Numbered from the stretch's first letter, positions 32,461 to 44,570 are shown. The stretch is DNA of 64,000 nt from Rhyacophila brunnea (GCA_022495005.1 JAGYXB010000135.1:1364001-1428000), one strand, 5' to 3'. Notes: generated by a model not told the origin, from the letters alone. Made by a program: numbers and translations.

Positions 32461-33887
32461 TCAAAGATCTTAAATCTTCTTCCAGCACTAGCCATCTGTG
32501 ATTTTTCTATACAAATTGTTGACGCAAGTAACTGTTTAACGTGTTATTTTAGTATGAAAAAAAATACAAGGCACTTCCTCCAATGGCGGATTTAACCATT
32601 CGGAGGCTACTCGCAGCACCAATTTGGGGCCCGCATAAAAACATTTTTAAAATATTTAAGTAGGTATCTACCTAAAAATGGAACGATAACCCATATTCCA
32701 TAATTATTAATATCTTAAATATACATTAGCTTAGCCGAAATGAGATGGATAATAAATGTTCATCTAATTTAACAACAAGTTGAAGACATAGACGAAGGTC
32801 CTCCCTTAATTGAGGGTCTCGTTACAAACTATGTTAAGTATTTCCAGAATATACTTTTGTTGCTTATATGGAAAAGTTTTGAAGTCTTCAGTATCATGGA
32901 ATATAATATTATTATTATACTTCGACGCAAATATCTATTTTGAGAAGTCTTTCAGATTTTATAAAAAAACTTTGTTAAAAATAATACATCTTTACAATAA
33001 TCAAAAAATCATTTCATAATTTCTCAGTTTTGAAAGATGGTGATAATTTCAACTATCGTTGATTTTGATGAGCACAGCAGTGATTAATTTACTGAATTTA
33101 TTTATGTTAAATAAATATTTCCATAATATTTAACTAAGAGTTTTTTATGTTTCAAATATTGCTGGAAAGAATTTCGCTATTTTGTTTATTTATGAGCTCT
33201 TTATCAGTGCGGTGTCGTAGTCATAAGCGCAACTAAGATTATTTATAAATCAACCTTTAAATTCTTCGTTTGAAAGTTTGCATTAAAATTAGATTTCCCA
33301 GTAGTACTTTTTGCCTCAGTTTCATATGTTAAGATTCAATCTCTATACAAGAACCTTTTCTTTATTATATTATTTGAATTGTATTAACGAATTTTGCGCA
33401 TAAATATAGTTACCAATACAGCAAGTTTGCAAAAAGTTTCTGTAAAAAAAGAATTAACATTTGTCGTGAAAAGGCGCAAAATGGCTTTTGTTGAATATAT
33501 TTTTCTTGAGAACAAAAAAATATCTTCTACAGCACGTATAAACGAAGAAAAAGAGGAATTCAGAAGACTTAATACAAGGTAAAAATCCTGGTTGAAGAAA
33601 ATTTGAGCCTGGACTAAAATAAAAGAGTCAAGTAACTATAGTTCTACATAGCGCAGAACATAGAGGTCTTACGTTAACAAAATAATACAACGTGACTTTG
33701 ATCAGTCAAACAAATAAAAAGAAAAATATTTTCCCTTAACTCATTGAAGATAGATTTAAAAGAAAAAAGATGAACCAACAGCCAGAGTATAAACTGCTAC
33801 TCCTTTTTTATTATAATTATGTTTAATTTAAATATTTATTTTAAAATTGAAAAAAAAATATCTTAAATACATATATATAACACCAAG
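32461..33887. other. AT-rich interval
   Basis: A slightly GC-richer patch occurs at 32580-32640. No gene or repeat was recognised. Confidence 0.3.
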
Positions 33888-33962
33888 GACAGGCGGCGCC
33901 AAATTGATGCCGAATTTCTAGAATCCTTATTAGTCAACGGCATCAAATTTGCGTCGATTGTT
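33888..33962. ncRNA. Second precursor-miRNA-like hairpin
   Basis: GGCGCCAAATTGATGCCG (33895-33912) pairs with CGGCATCAAATTTGCGTC (33938-33955) at 15 of 18 positions, and pairing continues outward (GGACA with TGTTT, using wobble pairs). In total there are about 23 pairs in 26 positions around a 25-base loop. The stem is much richer in GC than the surrounding DNA. I do not recognise either arm as a known miRNA. A small inverted-repeat transposon remnant is the main alternative. Confidence 0.4.
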
Positions 33963-35059
33963 TCCAATGGTTAATAGAATATAGTGTTTGATATTTTCTA
34001 TTGAATATATTACCATAATTCCATCATACGATAATTGCTACTGAAATCATACAGATTTTAAAATGAAAATAAATTATGCAATGTATGTAGTGATTATTTA
34101 TATAATAACAGTGGGTTAAAAGTTAGAGGTTGCGCGAATAATCAACAATTATTCCAAAGTTAATAATATAACTTCCACTCTAGTATAGATTACCTACCCA
34201 TATGTTTTGCATAGAAGTAAAAAATAATCGTAATATATAATCAAAAAAAATATAGGTACCTAAATAAAAACAGGAAATTTTGAAATATTTACAATCTCCA
34301 AAATATTATACTCTATGTCATTCCGGTAAGGGATTCCCAAAAGTTTAAAAACATATAATAATTCATTATTCAATTAATTTAATAAAACTCAACTTAATCA
34401 TTATTAAATAATTAATATCTGGACTGGTATTGTCCGCCTCAGAATGACATTTTCAATTGGAATAAATACGATAAAAAAAGTTGAATTTAATTATATTAAA
34501 TGAATAATACAATGCATTTCCACCATGAGAAGTTTACAGTTAATACAGCAAAAGACATAATTTCTCGAAATAAAAAAGTGGGGTATCGCTTACATACATA
34601 ATAATATCGTCACATCAATATACTGTAACCAGATACATAGTTCTGATTTGGTTATTGTTGGTAAAATGAAATTTAAACTTTACTTGATTTACATAGGCTA
34701 TAATTATTATTTAAAATAAAAATGGAAAATTGTGCTTGTCGAATTGGGAACAATTAAATAATGTTCAATTGTATGAAAACATGTGTAGATATATTATTTT
34801 ATTTATTTATTGCATTTATGATTTTAAAGTTATCTAATATTTTCAAACACAAGATTAATAGATACAGTTTCCAATAACTTTTAACTTATCCAGTTTAATC
34901 ATTCTGTAGAGAAGGAAATGTAGAATCATATTTAATGGCTATCTCATAAACAGTGAAAATCAAGTTATTTAGTTGTAGTACTACTGAGATGACTATATAT
35001 AAAAATAGACTATTATGAAACTTAGGTATGCAAATCTCTGATTGTGAATGTGTTCAAGT
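33963..35059. other. AT-rich interval
   Basis: Nothing recognised. Confidence 0.3.
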
Positions 35060-35400
35060 TTATTCATTGGTATCATTGTCGTCACTGTGAGTCATCGCCC
35101 ATCATTGTCGGACGCTGTTTGCGAGTCGCCGCGACGCTGAGGAGGTCGCACCGCAACCGGAAGCGTCCGCGGGCGGGTCACATAATAAAAAGAAAGATGG
35201 CCGACGAGATAAAATGTTGCAGCCCATTGTGTGTTTACCCTCCACCACCCTCTCCCTCCCGTCTGTATCTTTCCGCAATCTGCGGATCCATTTCGGTGAA
35301 GAATGGCCTTATTAAAAAGTTTGTAAGAGTACGCTTTTCACGTTAAAAGATGGGTTTTATAAACACCGAGTGAGATAAAGTAAAACGTTCCGCGGGAAAT
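35060..35400. other. GC-rich island, candidate promoter, UTR or conserved element
   Basis: CpG-rich from about 35095 to 35185 (GAGTCGCCGCGACGCTGAGG, GGAAGCGTCCGCGGGCGGGT), then AAGATGGCCGACGAG, a pyrimidine-rich run near 35240-35262 and CGTTCCGCGGGAAAT. An open frame of 100 codons spans it, but the residues show no domain and the low-complexity pyrimidine run argues against coding. Confidence 0.35.
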
Positions 35401-36272
35401 TTTCATTTCGAGTGTATAATAATATAATGAATCTCTTTTAACAATTTTAATGCATAATTTTTATGACGGCGGATTCCAATTGTATTTGTGCGCTCTTTGT
35501 ACTGTAAAAAATCACAACAAAAATTTCATGATACATTAATATTTTCAAAGTAACGTATTCAACGGTTGTGAATGAATATTAAAAAAATATGTATTCATCA
35601 TTCAACCTACATAAATTAATTCAATGCCTATAATAAATTTTAAATTCAAATATTCCACAATTATATCCATTTACAAAATTAACGCAGAGCGTCAATCAAC
35701 ACCTCCGTAATATTATGCATTTTTTTTAACCAGCGCATAGTTTCTTACATACCTATTATAAAATATAAACATGTAAGTATTTAGAATACATATTTTAAAA
35801 TCTTTATGCGTCATTATTTTAAAATTAGCATACACATACCTTCCAAATAATTAATAGTGAGTATGTGTGAAATTATGTGAATTTTAAATTCTAATTTTTA
35901 CTGTACAAACATTGACAAAAATTCTTTTAATTAATAAAATAAAAAATAAAGTTATATATTATATCCTCAATATATATAAATAAACAGTCCTATCCATATT
36001 CCGTTGGGCAGGCTGTGTATTAGCAATGATACACAAACTGAAAAAGGCTCCTTTTTAATAGAACTGAAAGTAAAAATCAGGATCGAGAGACCTAAACTAA
36101 GGTCATTAGATTTTGCAAAAAGAGATACAGCATTTCTCTGACTAGGCCAGTAAGAGAGATCGCGGTCAATAAAGGAGAATTGGCATGCAATTCTTGAAAA
36201 AACGAAGACCCACACTGGCTTGTAGTCTTGATAATGAGGAATATAAAGGGCATCGGTATTTTCCCAAAAACC
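35401..36272. other. AT-rich interval
   Basis: No gene. 36000-36230 is less AT-rich but unrecognised. Confidence 0.3.
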
Positions 36273-36402
36273 TTCTTTTTTTTTTTTTTGACCATGTCCG
36301 ATCCTAATAGGATCATATGGGCCTCCACAGAGTAGAAGGTTGTATTAAAAGATTTTGTTTTTTACGAGAAATGGATGTCAGCCACTTGCTCAACTTATTA
36401 GG
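36273..36402 (-). repeat. SINE family 1, 5'-truncated copy
   Basis: A long T run (poly(A) tail on the minus strand) is followed by GACCATGTCCGATCCTAATA, GGATCATATGGGCCTCCACA, ACGAGAAATGGATGTCAGCC and CTTGCTCAACTTATTAGG. The tRNA-like head is missing. It shows the family palindrome GATCCTAATAGGATC intact. Confidence 0.85.
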
Positions 36403-36824
36403 ATATAACAACATATTAAGCATTTTAATTTTTTGAGACTATTATTTTAAACAGTATGTAAACTACATAAAAGACTCCATATAAAAATTTATATAATTAT
36501 TGGATACGGAATGCAAGAATTTGCAAATAGAAGCCATAAGGAAGATTTAAAGATAAACAGCTTTTCGACGTTACAAATAATGATAAACCAACTAACTGAT
36601 CCAAAGGCAATCCATATTAAAGTATTCAAATCGAGTGCGTCAATAAGTACGTCTATCTCAAATTTAGTTCTAATTGATAGATACAATATGTATTATGTTA
36701 TGACATTTTCCGAAGAGCCAAATTAATATTAAATGTCTTCAAAACCGAATTGTATATAAAGCATAAAGCTAAAAAGTTAAATACTAATGTGTAATAATAG
36801 TGCTCACGTATATATATCAGATTA

Positions 36825-37070
36825 AAGAGGCTAAAAAAGTACTCAATGTCATAGATGTTGTTTAGCTGATGAATTGGCAATGGACCAGGTATATAGTTCG
36901 GCAAATGGACAACTATTGAATAAGATCTAGGTAAGATACAATATAGATGCAGTGGTACTTGAAGGGCACTAAACGACGACAAGAAAACTTGTATGTGGCA
37001 GTGAAGAGCTTGTAAGTAGAAAAGGCTAGGAAAGACATTCAATCAGCAGTAAACTTCATCTGTTTCATGA
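36825..37070 (+). pseudogene. Decayed RTE-like LINE 3' fragment
   Basis: It reads LMNWQWTRYIVRQMDNY, a stop, then QWYLKGTKRRQEN and later DIQSAVNF. It aligns block by block with 32085-32460 (LKSRWVGHIARQKDGRW, WYPRGTKRPQG, AFIQQ). It ends near TTTCATGATGATATTC. Confidence 0.6.
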
Positions 37071-37229
37071 TGATATTCATATTTAATATGAGACTTAGGT
37101 ACGTATTATTTTAGTTTGTTTTTATTATACATTTCAAATCAATAAATCATCATTAATTGAAAACGAAACGAAGGTAAATTTTTCAATCCATTACAAAGCA
37201 TACATTGTTAGTGAAAATCAAACCTCCCA

Positions 37230-37261
37230 TGTCCGACGAACTGAAGTGTAATCATCGGACA
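37230..37261. repeat. 10-bp near-perfect hairpin
   Basis: TGTCCGACGA (37230-37239) pairs with TCATCGGACA (37252-37261) with one mismatch, around a 12-base loop, inside a GC-richer patch at 37210-37380. Confidence 0.4.
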
Positions 37262-37709
37262 CTCTAATTGGAAAGCACGTGAACCATAACTTCCACTGTA
37301 TACCGACTATGCAATCATGCCTTGTGCACACGCAGGGCATGTAATAATATAGATAAACGAATGGTGCCGGCATATGGGTGACAAAACTACAACTCTATAT
37401 TAACAAGATGTTTGGCAAGTATATTACTTTACTTTGACATACTACACACATGATACAAGCGTTTGTTATAATATCTGTGTACATAGTCCACACACGTAGG
37501 TATATTATAAAGGCTCTTTCTAGATAAGTAGTGTTTACCCAAAATCTTTGATTTGAGATAATTGTATTTAACATACATAACTTAAAACACATCAGATAGG
37601 TATATACCCACTAGAAAAAAATGCGCAATTAATATTTATGCGCATATAATAGCGCAATTTGATAAGCATTTCATATATGACCTACTAGTTTAAATTGTCG
37701 TAATTAGAT

Positions 37710-37800
37710 AGGAGGCTCGTAGAATAATTGGTTAATGCACAGTTGGCGCGATACCAGTGGTTATACTATTTATTTGATTTTATTAGGTATTTTTTTTCCT
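37710..37800 (+). repeat. Possible tRNA-like SINE head
   Basis: GGCTCGTAGAATAATTGGTT and AATGCAC resemble an A box and D arm, but only a poor B box (GATACCAGTGGTTATAC) follows. Confidence 0.3.
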
Positions 37801-38264
37801 AATGGGTATATTATATCTGATGTGTTTTCAAGTTATGTATATTCAATATATGGAATGAACAGTCTAAAAAACTTGTGAGTTATTCTTTGAATAAAAGAAA
37901 TGGTTTATTAATAATTATATTAATTTATATACACACGTATATTATAAACACTATAGTCCAATTGAGTCCCACATCGAAAAAGTAGTGTCTACCTGAAATT
38001 TTGTTTTGAGATAATATATATGTAACACGACGTTAAAGTTCATTAATAATGCGATACGTACAGTATAAATTTGTAAACAAATGTATGGTTTGTCATTTGA
38101 AACCGACTATAGTAAAAACTAGCGGTATGGCGATAGCCCTCTTTTTCCAAAGAGGAACTCAATAATTATTGATCCCCAAAAGACTTCCAAGATCATAATT
38201 ACATTTAACTTATTAATTATCTATGTTATAATCATAAAAATAGTGATCTTAATTATTGCCTTCA

Positions 38265-38430
38265 CGGTGGCGTAGTTAACAGAGTGGCCGTCTCAGATTC
38301 GATCTCGCGTCAGGAAATATTACACCCTATTTTAATCGAATATGTGTTTGACCTAAAGAATGTAGCCGACGGTTTGATCGAGTGATTAGCAACCATTTCT
38401 CTGGAAAAGTATGTTAGTATAACGTCTATT
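38265..38430 (+). repeat. SINE family 2 copy
   Basis: The head is ACGGTGGCGTAGTTAACAGA (A box) and CAGATTCGATCTCGCGTC (B box). The body ends in ATTAGCAACCATTTCTCTGG and AAAAGTATGTTAG, shared with the copies at 8215 and 46078. Confidence 0.6.
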
Positions 38431-38815
38431 TTTTAGCGATCTATATGCTCCGCACAGGAATAAAAGGGCACCTATCAACTTAATTATTGGTTTTTCTAAC
38501 ATTGTAAATTAGATAACACCATTTGTTAAATATATTTTATAGGATTATATCTAATATGTATATTTCTTGAATTATATTTCTTTAAAAAAATAGCTACCTA
38601 CGTAAATGCTGTTCATATTCAGTATTGAAAAAAAACTGAAAGCATGTGCATGGACTACTATTTGGAAAATTTCTGACGCCAGATATAAAATATTCTTTGT
38701 AAAAAAGCATCATATTCATTTAAACTACAATATTGGTAGCATTTTCTTGTCAGAATTGAAAATACATCAGATGAAATCGTCATTGGCAATCGATAAGAGA
38801 ACTTATCTGAACAGT

Positions 38816-38825
38816 AAAAGTTGTG
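38816..38825 (+). repeat. Target-site duplication, left (SINE family 1)
   Basis: AAAAGTTGTG, identical to 38977-38986. Confidence 0.65.
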
Positions 38826-38976
38826 TCAGTTTGTGTCTGTCAGAGTATGGAACTAATAGGTTGAGCAAGTGGCTGACATTCATTTTTCGTAAAAAAAAAA
38901 TTGTTAAAACCTTTACTATGTGGAGGACCATATAATCCTATTAGGATCGGACATGGTCGAAAGAAAAAGAAAGAAG
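38826..38976 (+). repeat. SINE family 1, 5'-truncated copy with target-site duplication
   Basis: It starts inside the body (CAGAGTATGGAACTAATAGG), continues TTGAGCAAGTGGCTGACATT, has the intact palindrome (ATCCTATTAGGAT near 38935-38947) and GGACATGGTC, and ends in an AAGAAAAAGAAAGAAGA tail. A perfect 10-bp duplication flanks it, showing target-primed insertion of a truncated cDNA. Confidence 0.85.
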
Positions 38977-38986
38977 AAAAGTTGTG
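38977..38986 (+). repeat. Target-site duplication, right (SINE family 1)
   Basis: Identical to 38816-38825. Confidence 0.65.
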
Positions 38987-40067
38987 AGTTTGTAAATTTC
39001 TGATGTTGTTCAATATGATATAATATTATGTTCAATAAAAATAATCAGAGATTACCAAATTTTGCGTATACCTAATCATTATTAAATCAAAGGAATATTA
39101 AAAATTCAAAAATAAATTGTTTTTACACCAATTATTAATAGTTGGACGCCATTTCTTTAAACATTTATCAGATTCTAGATACCACAAATATTATGATAGC
39201 AATCTCCATTTTTTTCTACCCTCTATCGTGCATCCACGAACGCAATCTTCTTCCAACTCTTTTTAATCTTACTTGTTAGAAGTAAGTATTTAGTACGTAT
39301 CGTTGCGTATGAGATACTCCAACTTTCTTTCTTTTGTTTAACAAATAATGAACTATATAATTAAAGTATATAGTTTGAAGAAGGTAGGTATGTTAGAATA
39401 CTTAAATAATATTGCGTTTGCTTTACAGAAATAATAACGTTTTCAGTATGTGTAACTAAATATTTTAAATATATTGTTGCTTAGAATCATTTACATTTAA
39501 TAGATATATTTTTTAAGTAGTAACGTGTAGTTAATTCCAATATATGTTTGACCAATGTATAGACCAAAAAGAAAATTACCACCTACAAGAACATATACGT
39601 AGTATATATTATTATATTGTATGGACCACAATAATAATGGTAATATTATGAAAAAAATCAAATTGATTCTAATGACACTGAATTTCAGCTTTAATATTAA
39701 TAGTACTCTGTGATGTATATGAAAATTTATAACTAAACCTGTTACTCAATTCAAAGTAAAAGCTATACGTTTCTCCATTTCGTTCAGTTATACAAATCCC
39801 GTATGAAGTACCTAATACATGAGACTGATATATATTATTATGTTCTCAAAATGAAAGATGAACGGTTGTAAGTCAATTAATATATTTTTTAATATAAATT
39901 AGAGATAAACTAAAATTGTAGCTTAAAAAAAACGTCAATTTATTAAAACTGATTTTGAGTAGTGTATAATATCAATATTTTAAAATAAAGCATTCTTCTT
40001 AATGAAAACATTAAACTAAGTATAAAACTAATAAAAGAAGGAATCTTGTTTTTTACAAAGTTTTCAA
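38987..40067. other. AT-rich interval
   Basis: Nothing recognised. Confidence 0.3.
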
Positions 40068-40292
40068 TTGTCTGTTTGCATCCGCATCAACATCGCCAAC
40101 ACGGCAGACTACCAAGGCACCATAAAATACCAAGACTTAGAACACATTAGCTTCCACTCTTCCAACATAAAAGTAGAGAAACCACGCAAAGCAATTATCA
40201 GAGGAATCCCGGACAAAGACGGTACGGATGTCATAACCTTGGACCTAATCGAAGTAGCCCTTCAAGTACTTAGAATTGAACTGATAGTCTAA
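40068..40292 (+). pseudogene. Jockey-type LINE ORF1 (gag) fragment, PRE_C2HC-like domain
   Basis: The 74-codon frame reads CIRINIANTADYQGTIKYQDLEHISFHSSNIKVEKPRKAIIRGIPDKDGTDVI...L.EVALQVLRIELIV. The order 'DY..I..L....I.FHS......K..K.IIRGIP' is that of the domain preceding the zinc knuckles in ORF1 of Jockey-type elements common in insects. Zinc knuckles and the rest are absent. The frame begins TTG rather than at a natural start. Confidence 0.7.
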
Positions 40293-40686
40293 ATATATTA
40301 TATTACATAAATTTTAAACATAAATAACGGCAGAGCAAGTCAAGAATTGTTTTATTTCCTAAAACTCTTTTTTTAAACACTGAGGTGTATGGTTACTACA
40401 TTAGCCCCGCGCAGCATCGTTTCAGGACAAGGAAGTGTGGCACTAAATTTTTTTCATTCTGACACGTTTATAGCGTCATGGAAAGCGGCCATGTACAACT
40501 TGGCGGGTGGAGATGGGATAACTCAAATCATGATCTAAAAATATGAAAATCGTCAGCAGTAAAACTAATACATTTTATAATTTTATCCAAATATTAATTC
40601 AAATTAATTCAATTTTACAAATGTATAGTAAACTTCAGAAATTATAAATTCAAAACTTTCGCAACATGCCATTAGGGAGGGGAGTA
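40293..40686. other. Interval with a GC-richer patch at 40390-40520
   Basis: No gene recognised. Sequence such as GGCGGGTGGAGATGGGATAA near 40502 is unlike the AT-rich background. Confidence 0.25.
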
Positions 40687-40822
40687 ATTTTTTTTTACTG
40701 TGTTTAATCCTAAGAAGATCATAATATGGGCCTCCACAGTGTGGAGGTTGTATTAAAAGATTTTTATTTTTACAATGTACGAAAATGATGTTAGCCACTG
40801 TTATGCTCAACTTATTAATTTA
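40687..40822 (-). repeat. SINE family 1, 5'-truncated copy
   Basis: A T run, then TTTAATCCTAAGAAGATCAT (decayed palindrome), ATGGGCCTCCACAGTGTGGA, GATGTTAGCCACTG and CTCAACTTATTAA. Confidence 0.8.
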
Positions 40823-41699
40823 TACTCTGGAAGAAAGGAATGCATATGTTTTATCATAAAAGTATACAAAAAGATTATAAACAAGCACTCATTAAAGTAA
40901 ACCAAATAAGATCTGTTTAAAAAATAATTTTAACAAAGTCCACTTAAATTCATCCTCACTAAGTGAAATATATAAATATGCAAAATAATTAAGATAAGCG
41001 CAGTTATTTTCCGCTCAATTGGCTTTACTGATACAAAAAAAACAGTAAAAATATCAATTATAAGTTGAATATCAATAAACTACAAAGTCATTCAAATATA
41101 ATATTGGTGTAAAAGAATTATTTATATAGGGTATAATTATGTATGATGGTAGTATTTCATAAAATTTTGATTAATACTCATCTCTATGTTTTTGTCGAAC
41201 ACAAGTCAATTTTTCTAGATCAGGCTACAAAGAAAGACAGAAAAGCTTTATATCCGAAATCGCACGATGAGACACGAAGCCGAATCCCTTCGCACGAGTG
41301 CCTCACGAGCAGTAGTACAGGGGGGTATGTCAGTACAGTTTTCTCGACGATTGTGTTAGCGAACAAAACGAGTTCTACGGTATGCCAAGTTTTACAACGG
41401 TGAGCGCAAAATGTGTGTCTTTCTATTGGGAATGCAATCGTAGGAAATTTTCACTTGATACTTACGGGCGTTTATGCCTTTCGGGAAACATGCAAACCTG
41501 ATTGTTAAATTGTTTATACACAGTAACCATTCTCAATCTTACCATCCAATAGGTTTTCTCGAGAATAATATTATAAACTTTCTCTAAACAGCTTATTGGC
41601 GTCCAAAGTATGAAAAAATACATAAATTTGAAAAACTTTATAAACATACATTCTAATTATTATATATATATTTTTTTATAAATCCATCGTTAGAAGTTA
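40823..41699. other. Interval with a GC-richer patch at 41250-41420
   Basis: 41265-41310 is CpG-rich (CACGAAGCCGAATCCCTTCG, CACGAGTGCCTCACGAGCAG). The 86-codon plus ORF at 41143 has no recognisable domain. It is a candidate conserved element. Confidence 0.3.
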
Positions 41700-42345
41700 A
41701 CTTGAGAGTTTCTATTTCTAGAGTACAGCTGAAGTACGGTCTTATGTTGGAGAGAATTCAGAATAAATTCTTGAGACTCAAATAATACTTGACGCTGTAT
41801 GGATACTATTCGTGGCTTTATCCAACTAACTTTCTTTTCGCTATGTTGACATACTGTAGTTTAAAAGTAAGAATATATATAATACTATATATATTTCACT
41901 ACATGCTTTTTCTGACTTATACGGGACATAAATGCAACTCTGCCATTATTGATAGTATTGGCCTCTGTCCTTGATAACTATCTTAGAAATCGGGAACATT
42001 ACTTGTTTATTTTCCCAGGGTGCATTACTAACCTGTCATTGGTAATGCAAATTGGGCGGAATATAAGTGTGTTTAAAAAATCACATTGGATATTGATATA
42101 TTCCACCTACGTGAGAATGAGTGGTGCACTTTGTTTTATAAATTCTTAAAATAGGTTCTACTTAGCTTACCCGGCGTTCTTCAATGTACTCGTACATCAT
42201 TGATCATTGTATATTATACTTTTTTTCTAACATTGCTTATATTTCTTAAGTTTTCATAATGTTTTAATACTTGTCATGTTGTGAATGTCTTGAAATTGTA
42301 ATATGTAAAGGCCACCATATTATTCAAATAAATATTTTTTTGTTG
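41700..42345 (+). mobile_element. 3' end of a Jockey/CR1-like LINE (copy A)
   Basis: In frames broken by indels it reads VMLERIQNKFLRL, LYGYYSWLYPTNFLFAMLTYCSLKVR, then DNYLRNREHYLFIFPGCITNL and VDIFHLRENE. This is the C-terminal part of a LINE ORF2, and it aligns with 62820-63525. The tail is AT-rich, ending near CAAATAAATA (about 42330). Confidence 0.75.
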
Positions 42346-42659
42346 GGCCGATAAAATTATCCTCTCGGGTCAAAGGTTTAAACGATATGCACTCATCCGG
42401 AAAGTGAAAATGTAATTATCTACAAGTCCTACTCGATCATTTTTTTAGGACAAAATATTTATTTTCTATAATAAAGAATTTATTATTCTTAAATCTTGTA
42501 TTATATTCGGTATTAAATTAAAACATAATTACTACATGATTATAAATTTAAAATATTATGTTGCTTCCGTATGATTTTTTCGTTTGAATAATTATTTTCA
42601 TTCCTAGTGGAACATATAAAATTACATACATATTATTGAATGTTATTTCAATACATAGT

Positions 42660-43100
42660 TATTCGATTCAAACCAGTGAGAGATTTAGAGGCGGACGGAT
42701 CTTTAAGCTTGAGATTAGGTAGATTGTTTGGGCTACGTATCAATTAAAGTACGACTTCATGATTAAGGTCGTTCATAAAAAAAGATGACGTTATTTAAAT
42801 ATTGTTTTCTTATATATTTTTACATACTACCTGTAAATTTGTAAGTGTATTTTAAATACTTACCTATCATAAAATATATAAGAGATTTTCTACGTATTAT
42901 TTATAATATGTTCATGCCTCATGGTGTAAAATACAAACGCTCTTCCACTCTTACATCAGTCATGTATTCTCCCAAAGTCCATACTCCATTAGTAATGGCA
43001 ATTTGGTCGGCAATATTATTATTCAACCAAGCCGCTTTGAATATTGATATAATTCTATTTAGTCGAGAATGGGTTTAGGATGTCTAACTCATTCGAAGCA
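42660..43100 (+). mobile_element. 3' end of the same LINE group (copy B, decayed)
   Basis: It starts with GATTGTTTGGGCTACGTATC, like TATTGTTTGGGCATCGCATC in the copy at 62820. An open frame at 42845-43078 ends VHTPLVMAIWSAILLFNQAALNIDIILFSREW, matching NLPLVMPIGRAITMFNEIASGVDIFHLREDE. It lies 300 bases behind copy A in the same orientation. Confidence 0.6.
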
Positions 43101-44020
43101 TTTTCATATAATATTTAAGTATTGTCTTTATTTTTTATCATACTTTTTTATCTGTAGAATCTAGGTTTATCGTATCTGTCGAACTATTTATTATTACACA
43201 TCTTAAATTATTGGACTCGCTTTTTCTTATAAAATTCATACCATAATGTTCTCGCATATAAATAAATTTAAAAAAATAATATTTTCAAAAATATATTGAT
43301 TGAGATATATCATCCATATTGAGTATTCAATAATATCATAATAATTATATAATTTATTATCTTTACTTATTTTCTTTATAACATAAAGATCATTTTTAAC
43401 AATATATGAACAATATTTTATAATATTATTAAAATCCTATACATTAATAAACGAACTTAAAATTTTCTGTTTTTAAATACGCAAATTATCAAACCGATAA
43501 AATAAATAAAATACTTTGTATCGTAAAGAGTAAGTGCCTAAATGTATCTTGAAATAATAATAACACTATTACGAGTATCTACAGTATACGGAATTGGTCT
43601 TCCAGTACATCCAATGGTCAATTACTATTATCTGAACATTAATATTATATAGACTACACTTGAATTTTGATTGCATTAACTTGTTACAGCACAAGGCGTT
43701 CGTTTCTCTCTGCACACAGAAGCAAATCAGACTTCATAATTAGACTAGATATCCTCACCGCAATATGCAGCCACAATTTGCAATTGCCACACACCAGATT
43801 GCAACAGATCTTTTAAACATGAAGAAAACCAGCGGTGATTTTCTTAGATGCAGATGACGCAATCGATTTGTTTGACTATTAAAAAGGGGGCGTTGAAACA
43901 ATTAACAAATAGGCATAAATTGAAGACATTAAAATAAATAAAGGAAGAGAATATTAAACAAAAAAAAAACATTTATTAATTAACTAACATAAATTCAACT
44001 AATCTAATATCCTTATACAA
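43101..44020. other. AT-rich interval
   Basis: 43690-43880 is GC-richer and unrecognised. Otherwise nothing. Confidence 0.3.
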
Positions 44021-44520
44021 TTTGGTTGGGCCAGTTTTGATAGCTTTTTCCCACCTACCTCAAATCCCCAGATAGTATAGCAGCAGTTACGGGTCATCAA
44101 TCGACCGTGATTGTAGTTACATTCAGTTACTTCAAGACAGAGGACTCGCCTATGCTTGTTAAAACTAAACCGTGTTAACCACAGACTGACTCATCCAAAA
44201 TGCTTCTATCCGACCTTCGTTGCGCTAAATCTGATATGGTTTGAGCGAATGTCACGTGTATTATCCATCCTGAACTTGTCATCATCATTTATCCCAAAAT
44301 ACAAGTGAAGCTGTGAGAGTGACATTCCGAACCGCCTGTTTACCAGTGCGTGAGTGTGTGAGTGCGTGAACACCGAAATAGCTCCAGTGCAACAGCCCTC
44401 TCAATATCAAATGTTAGTGTTTGTTAGTATTTGTTAGTATAATTTTTTAACCCCCCCCCCCCTAGATCCGTAAACCGGAAGCACCTTCAAATTACAGTCC
44501 ACTGTAAAAAACGCAACTAC
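44021..44520 (+). repeat. Two-copy interspersed repeat (copy 1)
   Basis: Shared with 57708-58205 in the same orientation: GGGTCATCAATCGACCGT, TTCGTTGCGCTAAATCTG, CCCCCTAGATCCG and TTACAGTCCACTG. No ORF. It includes three tandem copies of a TTGTTAGTAT-like 10-mer (44411-44440) and a run of 12 C (44451-44462). It could be the 5' UTR of a LINE or another repeat. Confidence 0.65.
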
Positions 44521-44570
44521 AATAAAATGAATGAACAGAATTATCATTTCAAATATGATTAGATGGTATT

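Noticed and set aside
32219..32488. 89-codon minus-strand ORF
   Set aside because: It is antisense to a LINE C-terminal fragment whose plus-strand blocks are unmistakable.
36698..37042. 114-codon minus-strand ORF
   Set aside because: It lies antisense to a decayed RTE-like fragment and consists of AT-rich codons without a domain.
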